A stretch of 64,000 nucleotides of DNA from Ptiloglossa arizonensis. Taxonomy: Eukaryota; Arthropoda; Insecta; Hymenoptera; Colletidae. Positions 26,501-39,325 of this stretch are shown piece by piece. Position numbers and translations under genes: made by a program. The DNA is taken from NCBI RefSeq assembly GCF_051014685.1, contig NW_027478979.1, forward strand, positions 124,001 through 188,000, in the 5' to 3' direction. Position 1 is the first letter of the stretch. Each line of letters begins with the position of its first letter. Below the pieces are notes generated by a model. That model was not told where the DNA came from. It did not search any database and worked only from the letters and a program-made list of their open reading frames with translations.

Positions 26501-28704
26501 CTGAAAGTAGAAACTCGCCCCATTACAACGGTATGAGTAGTTTTCCCCTAGGCCGTTCTAGTTATTCGTTTCGAGCATCAGAACTGCGAAAATTTGGAGT
26601 TTCTCAAGCGTTTCTTACCTCGAAACTGCCATATCTCGCGAACGGATTGACCAATCCGAAAAGTTTCTATTGCATCTGAAAGTAGAAACTAGCCCCATTA
26701 CAACGGTATGAGTAGTTTTCCCCTAGACCGTTCTAGTTATTCGTTTCGAGCATCAGAACTGCGAAAATTTGGAGTTTCTCAAGCGTTTCTTACCTCAAAA
26801 CTGCCATATCTCGCGAACGGATTGACCAATCCGCAATGTTTCTGTTGCATCTGAAAGTAGAAACTCGCCCCATTACAACGGTATGAGTAGTTTTCCCCTA
26901 GACCGTTCTAGTTATTCGCTTCGAGCATCAGAACTGCGAAAATTTGGAGTTTCTCAAGCGTTTCTTACCTCAAAACTGCCATATCTCGCGAACGGATTGA
27001 CCAATCCGCAAAGTTTCTGTTGCATCTGAAAGTAGAAACTCGCCCCATTACAACGGTATGAGTAGTTTTCCCCTAGACCGTTCTAGTTATTCGTTTCGAG
27101 CATCAGAACTGCGAAAATTTTGAGTTTCTCAAGCGTTTCTTACCCCAAAACTGCCATATCTCGCGAACGGATTGACCAATCCGCAAAATTTCTCTTGCAT
27201 CTGAAAGTAGAAACTAGCCCCATTACAACGGCATGAGTAGTTTTCCCCTAGACCGTTCTAGTTATTCGTTTCGAGCATCAGAACTGCGAAAATTTGGAGT
27301 TTCTCAAGCGTTCCTTACCTCAAAACTGCCATATCTCGCGAACGGATTGACCAATCCGCAAAGTTTCTGTTGCATCTGAAAGTAGAAACTAGCCCCATTA
27401 CAACGGTATGAGTAGTTTTCCCCTTGACCGTTCTAGTTATTCGTTTCGAGCATCAGAACTGCGAAAATTTGGAGTTTCTCAAGCGTTTCTTACCTCAAAA
27501 CTGCCATATCTCGCGAACGGATTGACCAATCCGCAAAGTTTCTGTTGCATCTGAAAGTAGAAACTAGCCCCATTACAACGGTATTAGTAGTTTTCCCCTA
27601 GGCTGTTCTAGTTATTCGTTTCGAGCATCAGAACTGCGAAAATTTGGAGTTTCTCAAGCGTTTCTTACCTCAAAACTGCCATAACTCGCGAACGGATTGA
27701 CCAATCCGCAAAGTTTCTGTCGCAACTGAAAGTAGAAACTCGCCCCATTACAACGGTATGAGTAGTTTTCCCCTAGGCCGTTCTAGTTATTCGTTTCGAG
27801 CATCAGAACTGCGAAAAGTGGAAGTTTCTCAAGCGTTTCTTACTTCAAAACTGCCATATCTCGCGAACGGACTGACCAATCCGCAAAGTTTCTGTTGCTT
27901 CTGAAAGTAGAAACTAGCCCCATTACAACGGTATGAGTAGTTTTCCCCTAGGCCGTTCTAGTTATTCGTTTCGAGCATCAGAACTGCGAAAATTTGGAGT
28001 TTCTCAAGCGTTTCTTACCTCAAAACTGCCATATCTCGCGAACGGATTGACCAATCCGAAAAGTTTCTATTGCATCTGAAAGTAGAAACTAGCCCCATTA
28101 CAACGGTATGAGTAGTTTTCCCCTAGACCGTTCTAGTTATTCGTTTCGAGCATCAGAACTGCGAAAATTTGGAGTTTCTCAAGCGTTTCTTACCTCAAAA
28201 CTGCCATATCTCGCGAACGGATTGACCAATCCGCAATGTTTCTGTTGCATCTGAAAGTAGAAACTCGCCCCATTACAACGGTATGAGTAGTTTTCCCCTA
28301 GGCCGTTCTAGTTATTCGTTTCGAGCATCAGAACTGCGAAAATTTTGAGTTTCTCAAGCGTTTCTTACCTCAAAACTGCCATATCTCGCGAACGGATTGA
28401 CCAATCCGCATAGTTTCTGTTGCATCTGAAAGTAGAAACTAGCCCCATTACAACGGTATGAGTAGTTTTCCCCTAGACCGTTCTAGTTATTCGTTTCGAG
28501 CATCAGAACTGCGAAAATTTGGAGTTTCTCAAGCGTTTCTTACCTCAAAACTGCCATATCTCGCGAACGGATTGACCAATCCGCAAAGTTTCTGTTGCAT
28601 CTGAAAGTAGAAACTAGCCCCATTACAACGGTATGAGTAGTTTTCCCCTAGACCGTTCTAGTTATTCGCTTCGAGCATCAGAACTGCGAAAATTTGGAGT
28701 TTCT
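26501..28704 (+). repeat. Linking segment with its own variants
   Basis: This stretch is not a 9,100-bp-shifted copy of anything to its left. It contains private markers: TTTCTATTGC (about 26,665 and 28,070), CCGCAATGTT (26,831 and 28,231, 1,400 bp apart), GGCTGTTCTA (27,601), ATAACTCGCG (27,681), CGCAACTGAA (27,721), GCGAAAAGTG (27,811) and CCGCATAGTT (about 28,397). These markers reappear 8,400 bp further right, making this the source or sister of the 35.6-37.0 kb stretch. Confidence 0.8.
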
Positions 28705-31700
28705 CAAGCGTTTCTTACCTCAAAACTGCCATATCTTGCGAACGGATTGACCAATCCGAAAAGTTTCTCTTGCATCTGAAAGTAGAAACTCGCCCCATTA
28801 CAACGGTATGCGTAGTTTTCCCCTAGACCGTTCTAGTTATTCGTTTCGAGCATCAGAACTGCGAAAATTTGGAGTTTCTCAAGCGTTTCTTACCTCAAAA
28901 CTGCCATATCTCGCGAACGGATTGACCAATCCGCAAAGTTTCTGTTGCATCTGAAAGTAGAAACTAGCCCCATTACAACGGTATTAGTAGTTTTCCCCTA
29001 GGCCGTTCTAGTTATTCGTTTCGAGCATCAGAACTGCGAAAATTTGGAGTTTCTCAAGCGTTTCTTACCTCAAAACTGCCATATCTCGCGAACGGATTGA
29101 CCAATCCGCAAAGTTTCTGTCGCATCTGAAAGTAGAAACTCGCCCCATTACAACGGTATGAGTAGTTTTCCCCTAGGCCGTTCTAGTTATTCGTTTCGAG
29201 CAGCAGAACTGCGAAAATTTTGAGTTTCTCAAGCGTTTCTTACCTCAAAACTGCCATATCTTGCGAACGGATTGACCAATCCGAAAAGTTTCTCTTGCAT
29301 CTGAAAGTAGAAACTCGCCCCATTACAACGGTATGCGTAGTTTTCCCCTAGGCCGTTCTAGTTATTCGTTTCGAGCATCAGAACTGCGAAAATTTGGAGT
29401 TTCTCAAGCGTTTCTTACCTCAAAACTGCCATATCTCGCGAACGGATTGACCAATCCGCAAAGTTTCTGTTGCATCTGAAAGTGGAAACTAGCCCCATTA
29501 CAACGGTATGAGTAGTTTTCCCCTAGACCGTTCTAGTTATTCGTTTCGAGCATCAGAACTGCGAAAATTTGGAGTTTCTCAAGCGTTTCTTACCTCAAAA
29601 CTGCCATATCTCGCGAACGGATTGACCAATCCGCAAAGTTTCTGTTGCATCTGAAAGTAGAAACTAGCCCCATTACAACGGTATTAGTAGTTTTCCCCTA
29701 GACCGTTCTAGTTATTCGTTTCGAGCATCAGAACTGCGAAAATTTGGAGTTTCTCAAGCGTTTCTTACCTCAAAACTGCCATATCTCGCGAACGGATTGA
29801 CCAATCCGAAAAATTTCTGTTGCATCTGAAAGTAGAAACTAGCCCCATTACAACGGTATGAGTAGTTTTCCCCTAGACCGTTCTAGTTATTCGTTTCGAG
29901 CATCAGAACTGCGAAAATTTGGAGTTTCTCAAGCGTTTCTTACCTCAAAACTGCCATATCTCGCGAACGGATTGACCAATCCGCAAAGTTTCTGTTGCAT
30001 CTGAAAGTAGAAACTAGCCCCATTACAACGGTATGAGTAGTTTTCCCCTAGACCGTTCTAGTTATTCGCTTCGAGCATCAGAACTGCGAAAATTTGGAGT
30101 TTCTCAAGCGTTTCTTACCTCAAAACTGCCATATCTCGCGAACGGATTGACCAATCCGCAAAGTTTCTGTTGCATCTGAAAGTAGAAACTAGCCCCATTA
30201 CAACGGTATGAGTAGTTTTCCCCTAGACCCTTCTAGTTATTCGTTTCGAGCATCAGAACTGCGAAAATTTTGAGTTTCTCAAGCGTTTCTTACCCCAAAA
30301 CTGCCATATCTCGCGAACGGATTGACCAATCCGCAAAATTTCTCTTGCATCTGAAAGTAGAAACTAGCCCCATTACAACGGCATGAGTAGTTTTCCCCTA
30401 GACCGTTCTAGTTATTCGTTTCGAGCATCAGAACTGCGAAAATTTTGAGTTTCTCAAGCGTTTCTTACCCCAAAACTGCCATATCTCGCGAACGGATTGA
30501 CCAATCCGCAAAATTTCTCTTGCATCTGAAAGTAGAAACTAGCCCCATTACAACGGCATGAGTAGTTTTCCCCTAGACCGTTCTAGTTATTCGTTTCGAG
30601 CATCAGAACTTCGAAAATTTGGAGTTTCTCAAGCGTTCCTTACCTCAAAACTGCCATATCTCGCGAACGGATTGACCAATCCGCAAAGTTTCTGTTGCAT
30701 CTGAAAGTAGAAACTAGCCCCATTACAACGGTATGAGTAGTTTTCCCCTTGACCGTTCTAGTTATTCGTTTCGAGCATCAGAACTGCGAAAATTTTGAGT
30801 TTCTCAAGCGTTTCTTACCCCAAAACTGCCATATCTCGCGAACGAATTGACCAATCCGCAAAATTTCTCTTGCATCTGAAAGTAGAAACTAGCCCCATTA
30901 CAACGGCATGAGTAGTTTTCCCCTAGGCCGTTCTAGTTATTCGTTTCGAGCATCAGAACTGCGAAAATTGGAAGTTTCTCAAGCGTTTCTTACTTCAAAA
31001 CTGCCATATCTCGCGAACGGACTGACCAATCCGCAAAGTTTCTGTTGCTTCTGAAAGTAGAAACTAGCCCCATTACAACGGTATGAGTAGTTTTCCCCTA
31101 GGCCGTTCTAGTTATTCGTTTCGAGCATCAGAACTGCGAAAATTTGGAGTTTCTCAAGCGTTTCTTACCTCAAAACTGCCATGTCTCCCGAACGGATTGA
31201 CCAATCCGCAAAGTTTCTGTTGCATCTGAAAGTAGAAGCTCGCCCCATTACAACGGTATGAGTAGTTTTCCCCTAGGCCGTTCCAGTTATTCGTTTCGAG
31301 CATCAGAACTGCGAAAATTTTGAGTTTCTCAAGCGTTTCTTACCCCAAAACTGCCATATCTGGCGAACGGATGGACCAATCCGCAAAATTTCTCTTGCAT
31401 CTGAAAGTAGAAACTAGCCCCATTACAACGGCATGAGTAGTTTTCCCCTAGACCGTTCTAGTTATTCGTTTCGAGCATCAGAACTGCGAAAATTTTGAGT
31501 TTCTCAAGCGTTTCTTACCCCAAAACTGCCATATCTCGCGAACGGATTGACCAATCCGCAAAATTTCTCTTGCATCTGAAAGTAGAAACTAGCCCCATTA
31601 CAACGGCATGAGTAGTTTTCCCCTAGGCCGTTCTAGTTATTCGTTTCGAGCATCAGAACTGCGAAAATTGGAAGTTTCTCAAGCGTTTCTTACTTCAAAA

Positions 31701-34700
31701 CTGCCATATCTCGCGAACGGACTGACCAATCCGCAAAGTTTCTGTTGCTTCTGAAAGTAGAAACTAGCCCCATTACAACGGTATGAGTAGTTTTCCCCTA
31801 GGCCGTTCTAGTTATTCGTTTCGAGCATCAGAACTGCGAAAATTTGGAGTTTCTCAAGCGTTTCTTACCTCAAAACTGCCATGTCTCCCGAACGGATTGA
31901 CCAATCCGCAAAGTTTCTGTTGCATCTGAAAGTAGAAGCTCGCCCCATTACAACGGTATGAGTAGTTTTCCCCTAGGCCGTTACAGTTATTCGTTTCGAG
32001 CATCAGAACTGCGAAAATTTTGAGTTTCTCAAGCGTTTCTTACCCCAAAACTGCCATATCTGGCGAACGGATGGACCAATCCGCAAAATTTCTCTTGCAT
32101 CTGAAAGTAGAAACTAGCCCCATTACAACGGCATGAGTAGTTTTCCCCTAGACCGTTCTAGTTATTCGTTTCGAGCATCAGAACTTCGAAAATTTGGAGT
32201 TTCTCAAGCGTTTCTTACCTCAAAACTGCCATATCTCGCGAACGGATTGACCAATCCGCAAAGTTTCTGTTGCATCTGAAAGTAGAAACTAGCCCCATTA
32301 CAACGGTATGAGTAGTTTTCCCCTAGGCCGTTCTAGTTATTCGTTTCGAGCATCAGAACTGCGAAAATTTGGAGTTTCTCAAGCGTTTCTTACCTCAAAA
32401 CTGCCATATCTCGCGAACGGATTGACCAATCCGCAAAGTTTCTGTTGCATCTGAAAGTAGAAACTAGCCCCATTGCAACGGTATGAGTAGTTTTCCCCTA
32501 GACCGTTCTAGTTGTTCGTTTCGAGCATCAGAACTGCGAAAATTTGGAGTTTCTCAAGCGTTTCTTACCTCAAAACTGCCATATCTCGCGAACGGATTGA
32601 CCACTCCGCAAAGTTTCTGTTGCATCTGAAAGTAGAAACTAGCCCCATTACAACGGTATGAGTAGTTTTCCCCTAGACCGTTCTAGTTATTCGTTTCGAG
32701 CATCAGAACTGCGAAAATTTGGAGTTTCTCAAGCGTTTCTTACCTCAAAACTGCCATATCTCGCGAACGGATTGACCAATCCGCAAAGTTTCTGTTGCAT
32801 CTGAAAGTAGAAACTAGCCCCATTACAACGGTATTAGTAGTTTTCCCCTAGGCCGTTCTAGTTATTCGTTTCGAGCATCAGTACTGCGAAAATTTGGAGT
32901 TTCTCAAGCGTTTCTTACCTCAAAACTGCCATATCTCGCGAACGGATTGACCAATCCGCAAAGTTTCTGTCGCATCTGAAAGTAGAAACTCGCCCCATTA
33001 CAACGGTATGAGTAGTTTTCCCCTAGGCCGTTCTAGTTATTCGTTTCGAGCAGCAGAACTGCGAAAATTTTGAGTTTCTCAAGCGTTTCTTACCTCAAAA
33101 CTGCCATATCTTGCGAACGGATTGACCAATCCGAAAAGTTTCTCTTGCATCTGAAAGTAGAAACTCGCCCCATTACAACGGTATGCGTAGTTTTCCCCTA
33201 GGCCGTTCTAGTTATTCGTTTCGAGCATCAGAACTGCGAAAATTTGGAGTTTCTCAAGCGTTTCTTACCTCAAAACTGCCATATCTCGCGAACGGATTGA
33301 CCAATCCGCAAAGTTTCTGTTGCATCTGAAAGTGGAAACTAGCCCCATTACAACGGTATGAGTAGTTTTCCCCTAGACCGTTCTAGTTATTCGTTTCGAG
33401 CATCAGAACTGCGAAAATTTGGAGTTTCTCAAGCGTTTCTTACCTCAAAACTGCCATATCTCGCGAACGGATTGACCAATCCGCAAAGTTTCTGTTGCAT
33501 CTGAAAGTAGAAACTAGCCCCATTACAACGGTATTAGTAGTTTTCCCCTAGACCGTTCTAGTTATTCGTTTCGAGCATCAGAACTGCGAAAATTTGGAGT
33601 TTCTCAAGCGTTTCTTACCTCAAAACTGCCATATCTCGCGAACGGATTGACCAATCCGAAAAATTTCTGTTGCATCTGAAAGTAGAAACTAGCCCCATTA
33701 CAACGGTATGAGTAGTTTTCCCCTAGACCGTTCTAGTTATTCGTTTCGAGCATCAGAACTGCGAAAATTTGGAGTTTCTCAAGCGTTTCTTACCTCAAAA
33801 CTGCCATATCTCGCGAACGGATTGACCAATCCGCAAAGTTTCTGTTGCATCTGAAAGTAGAAACTAGCCCCATTACAACGGTATGAGTAGTTTTCCCCTA
33901 GACCGTTCTAGTTATTCGCTTCGAGCATCAGAACTGCGAAAATTTGGAGTTTCTCAAGCGTTTCTTACCTCAAAACTGCCATATCTCGCGAACGGATTGA
34001 CCAATCCGCAAAGTTTCTGTTGCATCTGAAAGTAGAAACTAGCCCCATTACAACGGTATGAGTAGTTTTCCCCTAGACCGTTCTAGTTATTCGCTTCGAG
34101 CATCAGAACTGCGAAAATTTGGAGTTTCTCAAGCGTTCCTTACCTCAAAACTGCCATATCTCGCGAACGGATTGACCAATCCGCAAAGTTTCTGTTGCAT
34201 CTGAAAGTAGAAACTAGCCCCATTACAACGGTATGAGTAGTTTTCCCCTTGACCGTTCTAGTTATTCGTTTCGAGCATCAGAACTGCGAAAATTTTGAGT
34301 TTCTCAAGCGTTTCTTACCCCAAAACTGCCATATCTCGCGAACGGATTGACCAATCCGCAAAATTTCTCTTGCATCTGAAAGTAGAAACTAGCCCCATTA
34401 CAACGGCATGAGTAGTTTTCCCCTAGGCCGTTCTAGTTATTCGTTTCGAGCATCAGAACTGCGAAAATTGGAAGTTTCTCAAGCGTTTCTTACTTCAAAA
34501 CTGCCATATCTCGCGAACGGACTGACCAATCCGCAAAGTTTCTGTTGCTTCTGAAAGTAGAAACTAGCCCCATTACAACGGTATGAGTAGTTTTCCCCTA
34601 GGCCGTTCTAGTTATTCGTTTCGAGCATTAGAACTGCGAAAATTTGGAGTTTCTCAAGCGTTTCTTACCTCAAAACTGCCATGTCTCCCGAACGGATTGA

Positions 34701-35600
34701 CCAATCCGCAAAGTTTCTGTTGCATCTGAAAGTAGAAGCTCGCCCCATTACAACGGTATGAGTAGTTTTCCCCTAGGCCGTTCCAGTTATTCGTTTCGAG
34801 CATCAGAACTGCGAAAATTTTGAGTTTCTCAAGCGTTTCTTACCCCAAAACTGCCATATCTGGCGAACGGATTGACCAATCCGCAAAGTTTCTGTTGCAT
34901 CTGAAAGTAGAAACTAGCCCCATTACAACGGTATGAGTAGTTTTCCCCTTGACCGTTCTAGTTATTCGTTTCGAGCATCAGAACTGCGAAAATTTGGAGT
35001 TTCTCAAGCGTTTCTTACCTCAAAACTGCCATATCTCGCGAACGGATTGACCAATCCGCAAAGTTTCTGTTGCATCTGAAAGTAGAAACTAGCCCCATTA
35101 CAACGGTATGAGTAGTTTTCCCCTAGGCCGTTCTAGTTATTCGTTTCGAGCATCAGAACTGCGAAAATTTGGAGTTTCTCAAGCGTTTCTTACCTCAAAA
35201 CTGCCATATCTCGCGAACGGATTGACCAATCCGCAAAGTTTCTGTTGCATCTGAAAGTAGAAACTAGCCCCATTGCAACGGTATGAGTAGTTTTCCCCTA
35301 GACCGTTCTAGTTGTTCGTTTCGAGCATCAGAACTGCGAAAATTTGGAGTTTCTCAAGCGTTTCTTACCTCAAAACTGCCATATCTCGCGAACGGATTGA
35401 CCACTCCGCAAAGTTTCTGTTGCATCTGAAAGTAGAAACTAGCCCCATTACAACGGTATGAGTAGTTTTCCCCTAGACCGTTCTAGTTATTCGTTTCGAG
35501 CATCAGAACTGCGAAAATTTGGAGTTTCTCAAGCGTTTCTTACCTCAAAACCGCCATATCTCGCGAACGGATTGACCAATCCGCAAAGTTTCTGTTGCAT
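28705..35600 (+). repeat. Third large copy, 9,100 bp downstream of 19,605-26,500
   Basis: Markers match at a shift of exactly 9,100 bp: ATATCTTGCG (19,631/28,731), GTATTAGTAG (19,881/28,981), AACGAATTGA (21,741/30,841), GTACTGCGAA (23,781/32,881), TTCGCT (24,811/33,911), CCACTCCGCA (26,301/35,401) and CCGCCATATC (26,451/35,551). The copied block spans both the right part of copy B and the contracted copy, so the contraction occurred before this duplication. Private substitutions TTACAG (31,981 versus TTCCAG) and CATTAG (34,621 versus CATCAG) show it is not a bare assembly duplicate. One conversion-like patch lies at 34,873-34,986. Confidence 0.88.
34873..34986 (+). repeat. Conversion-like patch in the third copy
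   Basis: Relative to the source at 25,773-25,886, six substitutions cluster in 114 bp: ATGG to ATTG, AAAATT to AAAGTT, CTCTT to CTGTT, GCATG to GTATG, CCCTA to CCCTT, and GAACTT to GAACTG. Flanking kilobases are almost unchanged. Each new base matches a common existing class, the CCCTTGACC monomer, for example the one at 34,126-34,300. A single exchange from such a donor explains all six changes. Confidence 0.75.
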
Positions 35601-36975
35601 CTGAAAGTAGAAACTAGCCCCATTACAACGGCATGAGTAGTTTTCCCCTAGACCGTTCTAGTTATTCGTTTCGAGCATCAGAACTGCGAAAATTTGGAGT
35701 TTCTCAAGCGTTCCTTACCTCAAAACTGCCATATCTCGCGAACGGATTGACCAATCCGCAAAGTTTCTGTTGCATCTGAAAGTAGAAACTAGCCCCATTA
35801 CAACGGTATGAGTAGTTTTCCCCTTGACCGTTCTAGTTATTCGTTTCGAGCATCAGAACTGCGAAAATTTGGAGTTTCTCAAGCGTTTCTTACCTCAAAA
35901 CTGCCATATCTCGCGAACGGATTGACCAATCCGCAAAGTTTCTGTTGCATCTGAAAGTAGAAACTAGCCCCATTACAACGGTATTAGTAGTTTTCCCCTA
36001 GGCTGTTCTAGTTATTCGTTTCGAGCATCAGAACTGCGAAAATTTGGAGTTTCTCAAGCGTTTCTTACCTCAAAACTGCCATAACTCGCGAACGGATTGA
36101 CCAATCCGCAAAGTTTCTGTCGCAACTGAAAGTAGAAACTCGCCCCATTACAACGGTATGAGTAGTTTTCCCCTAGGCCGTTCTAGTTATTCGTTTCGAG
36201 CATCAGAACTGCGAAAATTGGAAGTTTCTCAAGCGTTTCTTACTTCAAAACTGCCATATCTCGCGAACGGACTGACCAATCCGCAAAGTTTCTGTTGCTT
36301 CTGAAAGTAGAAACTAGCCCCATTACAACGGTATGAGTAGTTTTCCCCTAGGCCGTTCTAGTTATTCGTTTCGAGCATCAGAACTGCGAAAATTTGGAGT
36401 TTCTCAAGCGTTTCTTACCTCAAAACTGCCATATCTCGCGAACGGATTGACCAATCCGAAAAGTTTCTATTGCATCTGAAAGTAGAAACTAGCCCCATTA
36501 CAACGGTATGAGTAGTTTTCCCCTAGACCGTTCTAGTTATTCGTTTCGAGCATCAGAACTGCGAAAATTTGGAGTTTCTCAAGCGTTTCTTACCTCAAAA
36601 CTGCCATATCTCGCGAACGGATTGACCAATCCGCAATGTTTCTGTTGCATCTGAAAGTAGAAACTCGCCCCATTACAACGGTATGAGTAGTTTTCCCCTA
36701 GGCCGTTCTAGTTATTCGTTTCGAGCATCAGAACTGCGAAAATTTTGAGTTTCTCAAGCGTTTCTTACCTCAAAACTGCCATATCTCGCGAACGGATTGA
36801 CCAATCCGCATAGTTTCTGTTGCATCTGAAAGTAGAAACTAGCCCCATTACAACGGTATGAGTAGTTTTCCCCTAGACCGTTCTAGTTATTCGTTTCGAG
36901 CATCAGAACTGCGAAAATTTGGAGTTTCTCAAGCGTTTCTTACCTCAAAACTGCCATATCTCGCGAACGGATTGA
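35601..36975 (+). repeat. Copy of the linking segment at an 8,400-bp shift
   Basis: At about 35,600 the 9,100-bp register ends and an 8,400-bp register begins, matching about 27,200-28,575: GGCTGTTCTA (36,001/27,601), ATAACTCGCG (36,081/27,681), CCGCAATGTT (36,631/28,231) and CCGCATAGTT (36,797/28,397). GCGAAAATTG at 36,211 versus GCGAAAAGTG at 27,811 is one substitution. The match is lost near 36,984, where CCGAAAAG replaces CCGCAAAG. Relative to the source order, four monomers were lost at the junction. Confidence 0.82.
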
Positions 36976-37926
36976 CCAATCCGAAAAGTTTCTGTTGCAT
37001 CTGAAAGTAGAAACTAGCCCCATTACAACGGTATGAGTAGTTTTCCCCTAGGCCGTTCTAGTTATTCGTTTCGAGCATCAGAACTGCGAAAATTTGGAGT
37101 TTCTCAAGCGTTTCTTACCGCAAAACTGCCATATCTCGCGAACGGATTGACCAATCCGCAAAGTTTCTGTTGCATCTGAAAGTAGAAACTTGCCCCATTA
37201 CAACGGTATGAGTAGTTTTCCCCTAGACCGTTCTAGTTATTCGTTTCGAGCATCAGAACTGCGAAAATTTGGAGTTTCTCAAGCGTTTCTTACCTCAAAA
37301 CTGCCATATCTCGCGAACCGATTGACCAATCCGCAAAGTTTCTGTTGCATCTGAAAGTAGAAACTAGCCCCATTACAACGGTATGAGTAGTTTTCCCCTA
37401 GACCGTTCTAGTTATTCGTTTCGAGCATCAGAACTGCGAAAATTTGGAGTTTCTCAAGCGTTTCTTACCTCAAAACTGCTATATCTCGCGAACGGATTGA
37501 CCAATCCGCAAAGTTTCTGTTGCATCTGAAAGTAGAAACTAGCCCCATTACAACGGTATGAGTAGTTTTCCCCTAGACCGTTCTAGTTATTCGTTTCGAG
37601 CATCAGAACTGCGAAAATTTGGAGTTTCTCAAGCGTTTCATACCTCAAAACTGCCATATCTCGCGAACGGATTGACCAATCCGCAAAGTTTCTGTTGCAT
37701 CTGAAAGTAGAAACTAGCCCCATTACAACGGTATGAGAAGTTTTCCCCTAGACCGTTCTAGTTATTCGTTTCGAGCATCAGAACTGCGAAAATTTGGAGT
37801 TTCTCAAGCGTTTCTTACCTCAAAACTGCCATATCTCGCGAACGGATTGACCAATCCGCAAAGTTTCGGTTGCATCTGAAAGTAGAACCTAGCCCCATTA
37901 CAACGGTATGAGTAGTTTTCCCCTAG

Positions 37927-39325
37927 GCCGTTCTAGTTATTCGTTTCGAGCATCAGAACTGCGAAAATTTGGAGTTTCTCAAGCGTTTCTTACCTCAAAA
38001 CTGCCATGTCTCCCGAACGGATTGACCAATCCGCAAAGTTTCTGTTGCATCTGAAAGTAGAAGCTCGCCCCATTACAACGGTATGAGTAGTTTTCCCCTA
38101 GGCCGTTCCAGTTATTCGTTTCGAGCATCAGAACTGCGAAAATTTTGAGTTTCTCAAGCGTTTCTTACCCCAAAACTGCCATATCTGGCGAACGGATGGA
38201 CCAATCCGCAAAATTTCTCTTGCATCTGAAAGTAGAAACTAGCCCCATTACAACGGTATGCGTACTTTTCCCCTAGACCGTTCTAGTTATTCGTTTCGAG
38301 CATCAGAACTTCGAAAATTTGGAGTTTCTCAAGCGTTTCTTACCTCAAAACTGCCATATCTCGCGAACGGATTGACCAATCCGCAAAGTTTCTGTTGCAT
38401 CTGAAAGTAGAAACTAGCCCCATTACAACGGTATGAGTAGTTTTCCCCTAGGCCGTTCTAGTTATTCGTTTCGAGCATCAGAACTGCGAAAATTTGGAGT
38501 TTCTCAAGCGTTTCTTACCTCAAAACTGCCATATCTCGCGAACGGATTGACCAATCCGCAAAGTTTCTGTTGCATCTGAAAGTAGAAACTAGCCCCATTA
38601 CAACGGTATGAGTAGTTTTCCCCTAGACCGTTCTAGTTGTTCGTTTCGAGCATCAGAACTGCGAAAATTTGGAGTTTCTCAAGCGTTCTTACCTCAAAAC
38701 TGCCATATCTCGCGAACGGATTGACCACTCCGCAAAGTTTCTGTTGCATCTGAAAGTAGAAACTAGCCCCATTACAACGGTATGAGTAGTTTTCCCCTAG
38801 ACCGTTCTAGTTATTCGTTTCGAGCATCAGAACTGCGAAAATTTGGTGTTTCTCAAGCGTTTCTTACCTCAAAACCGCCATATCTCGCGAACGGATTGAC
38901 CAATCCGCAAAGTTTCTGTTGCATCTGAAAGTAGAAACTCGCCCCATTACAACGGTATGAGTAGTTTTCCCCTAGGCCGTTCTAGTTATTCGTTTCGAGC
39001 ATCAGAACTGCGAAAATTTGGAGTTTCTCAAGCGTTTCTTACCTCGAAACTGCCATATCTCGCGAACGGATTGACCAATCCGAAAAGTTTCTATTGCATC
39101 TGAAAGTAGAAACTAGCCCCATTACAACGGTATGAGTAGTTTTCCCCTAGACCGTTCTAGTTATTCGTTTCGAGCATCAGAACTGCGAAAATTTGGAGTT
39201 TCTCAAGCGTTTCTTACCTCAAAACTGCCATATCTCGCGAACGGATTGACCAATCCGCAATGTTTCTGTTGCATCTGAAAGTAGAAACTCGCCCCATTAC
39301 AACGGTATGAGTAGTTTTCCCCTAG
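37927..39325 (+). repeat. Inserted module resembling 25,502-26,901
   Basis: Between the two 1.5-kb blocks lies a module with the order ATGTCTCCCG (38,006), TCTGGCG (about 38,190), GAACTTCGAA (about 38,305), GTTGTTCG (about 38,637), CCACTCCG (38,725), CCGCCATATC (about 38,875) and CGAAACTGCC (39,045). That is the order seen at 25,581-26,621, at a shift of 12,425 bp (71 monomers), becoming 12,424 after the 38,687 deletion. Differences include GTATGCGTAC near 38,258 and CATTACAACG in place of CATTGCAACG. It overlaps the start of the second 1.5-kb block, so that boundary is a chimera of two sources. Confidence 0.75.
38676..38849 (+). repeat. 174-bp monomer with a 1-bp deletion
   Basis: AAGCGTTTCTTACC is shortened to AAGCGTTCTTACC by loss of one T from a run of three (at 38,686-38,687). 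All later monomer starts shift by -1. The same monomer also has CCACTCCG in the dyad, and its last bases read GGTGT instead of GGAGT. It is one of only two length variants in the window. Confidence 0.95.
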
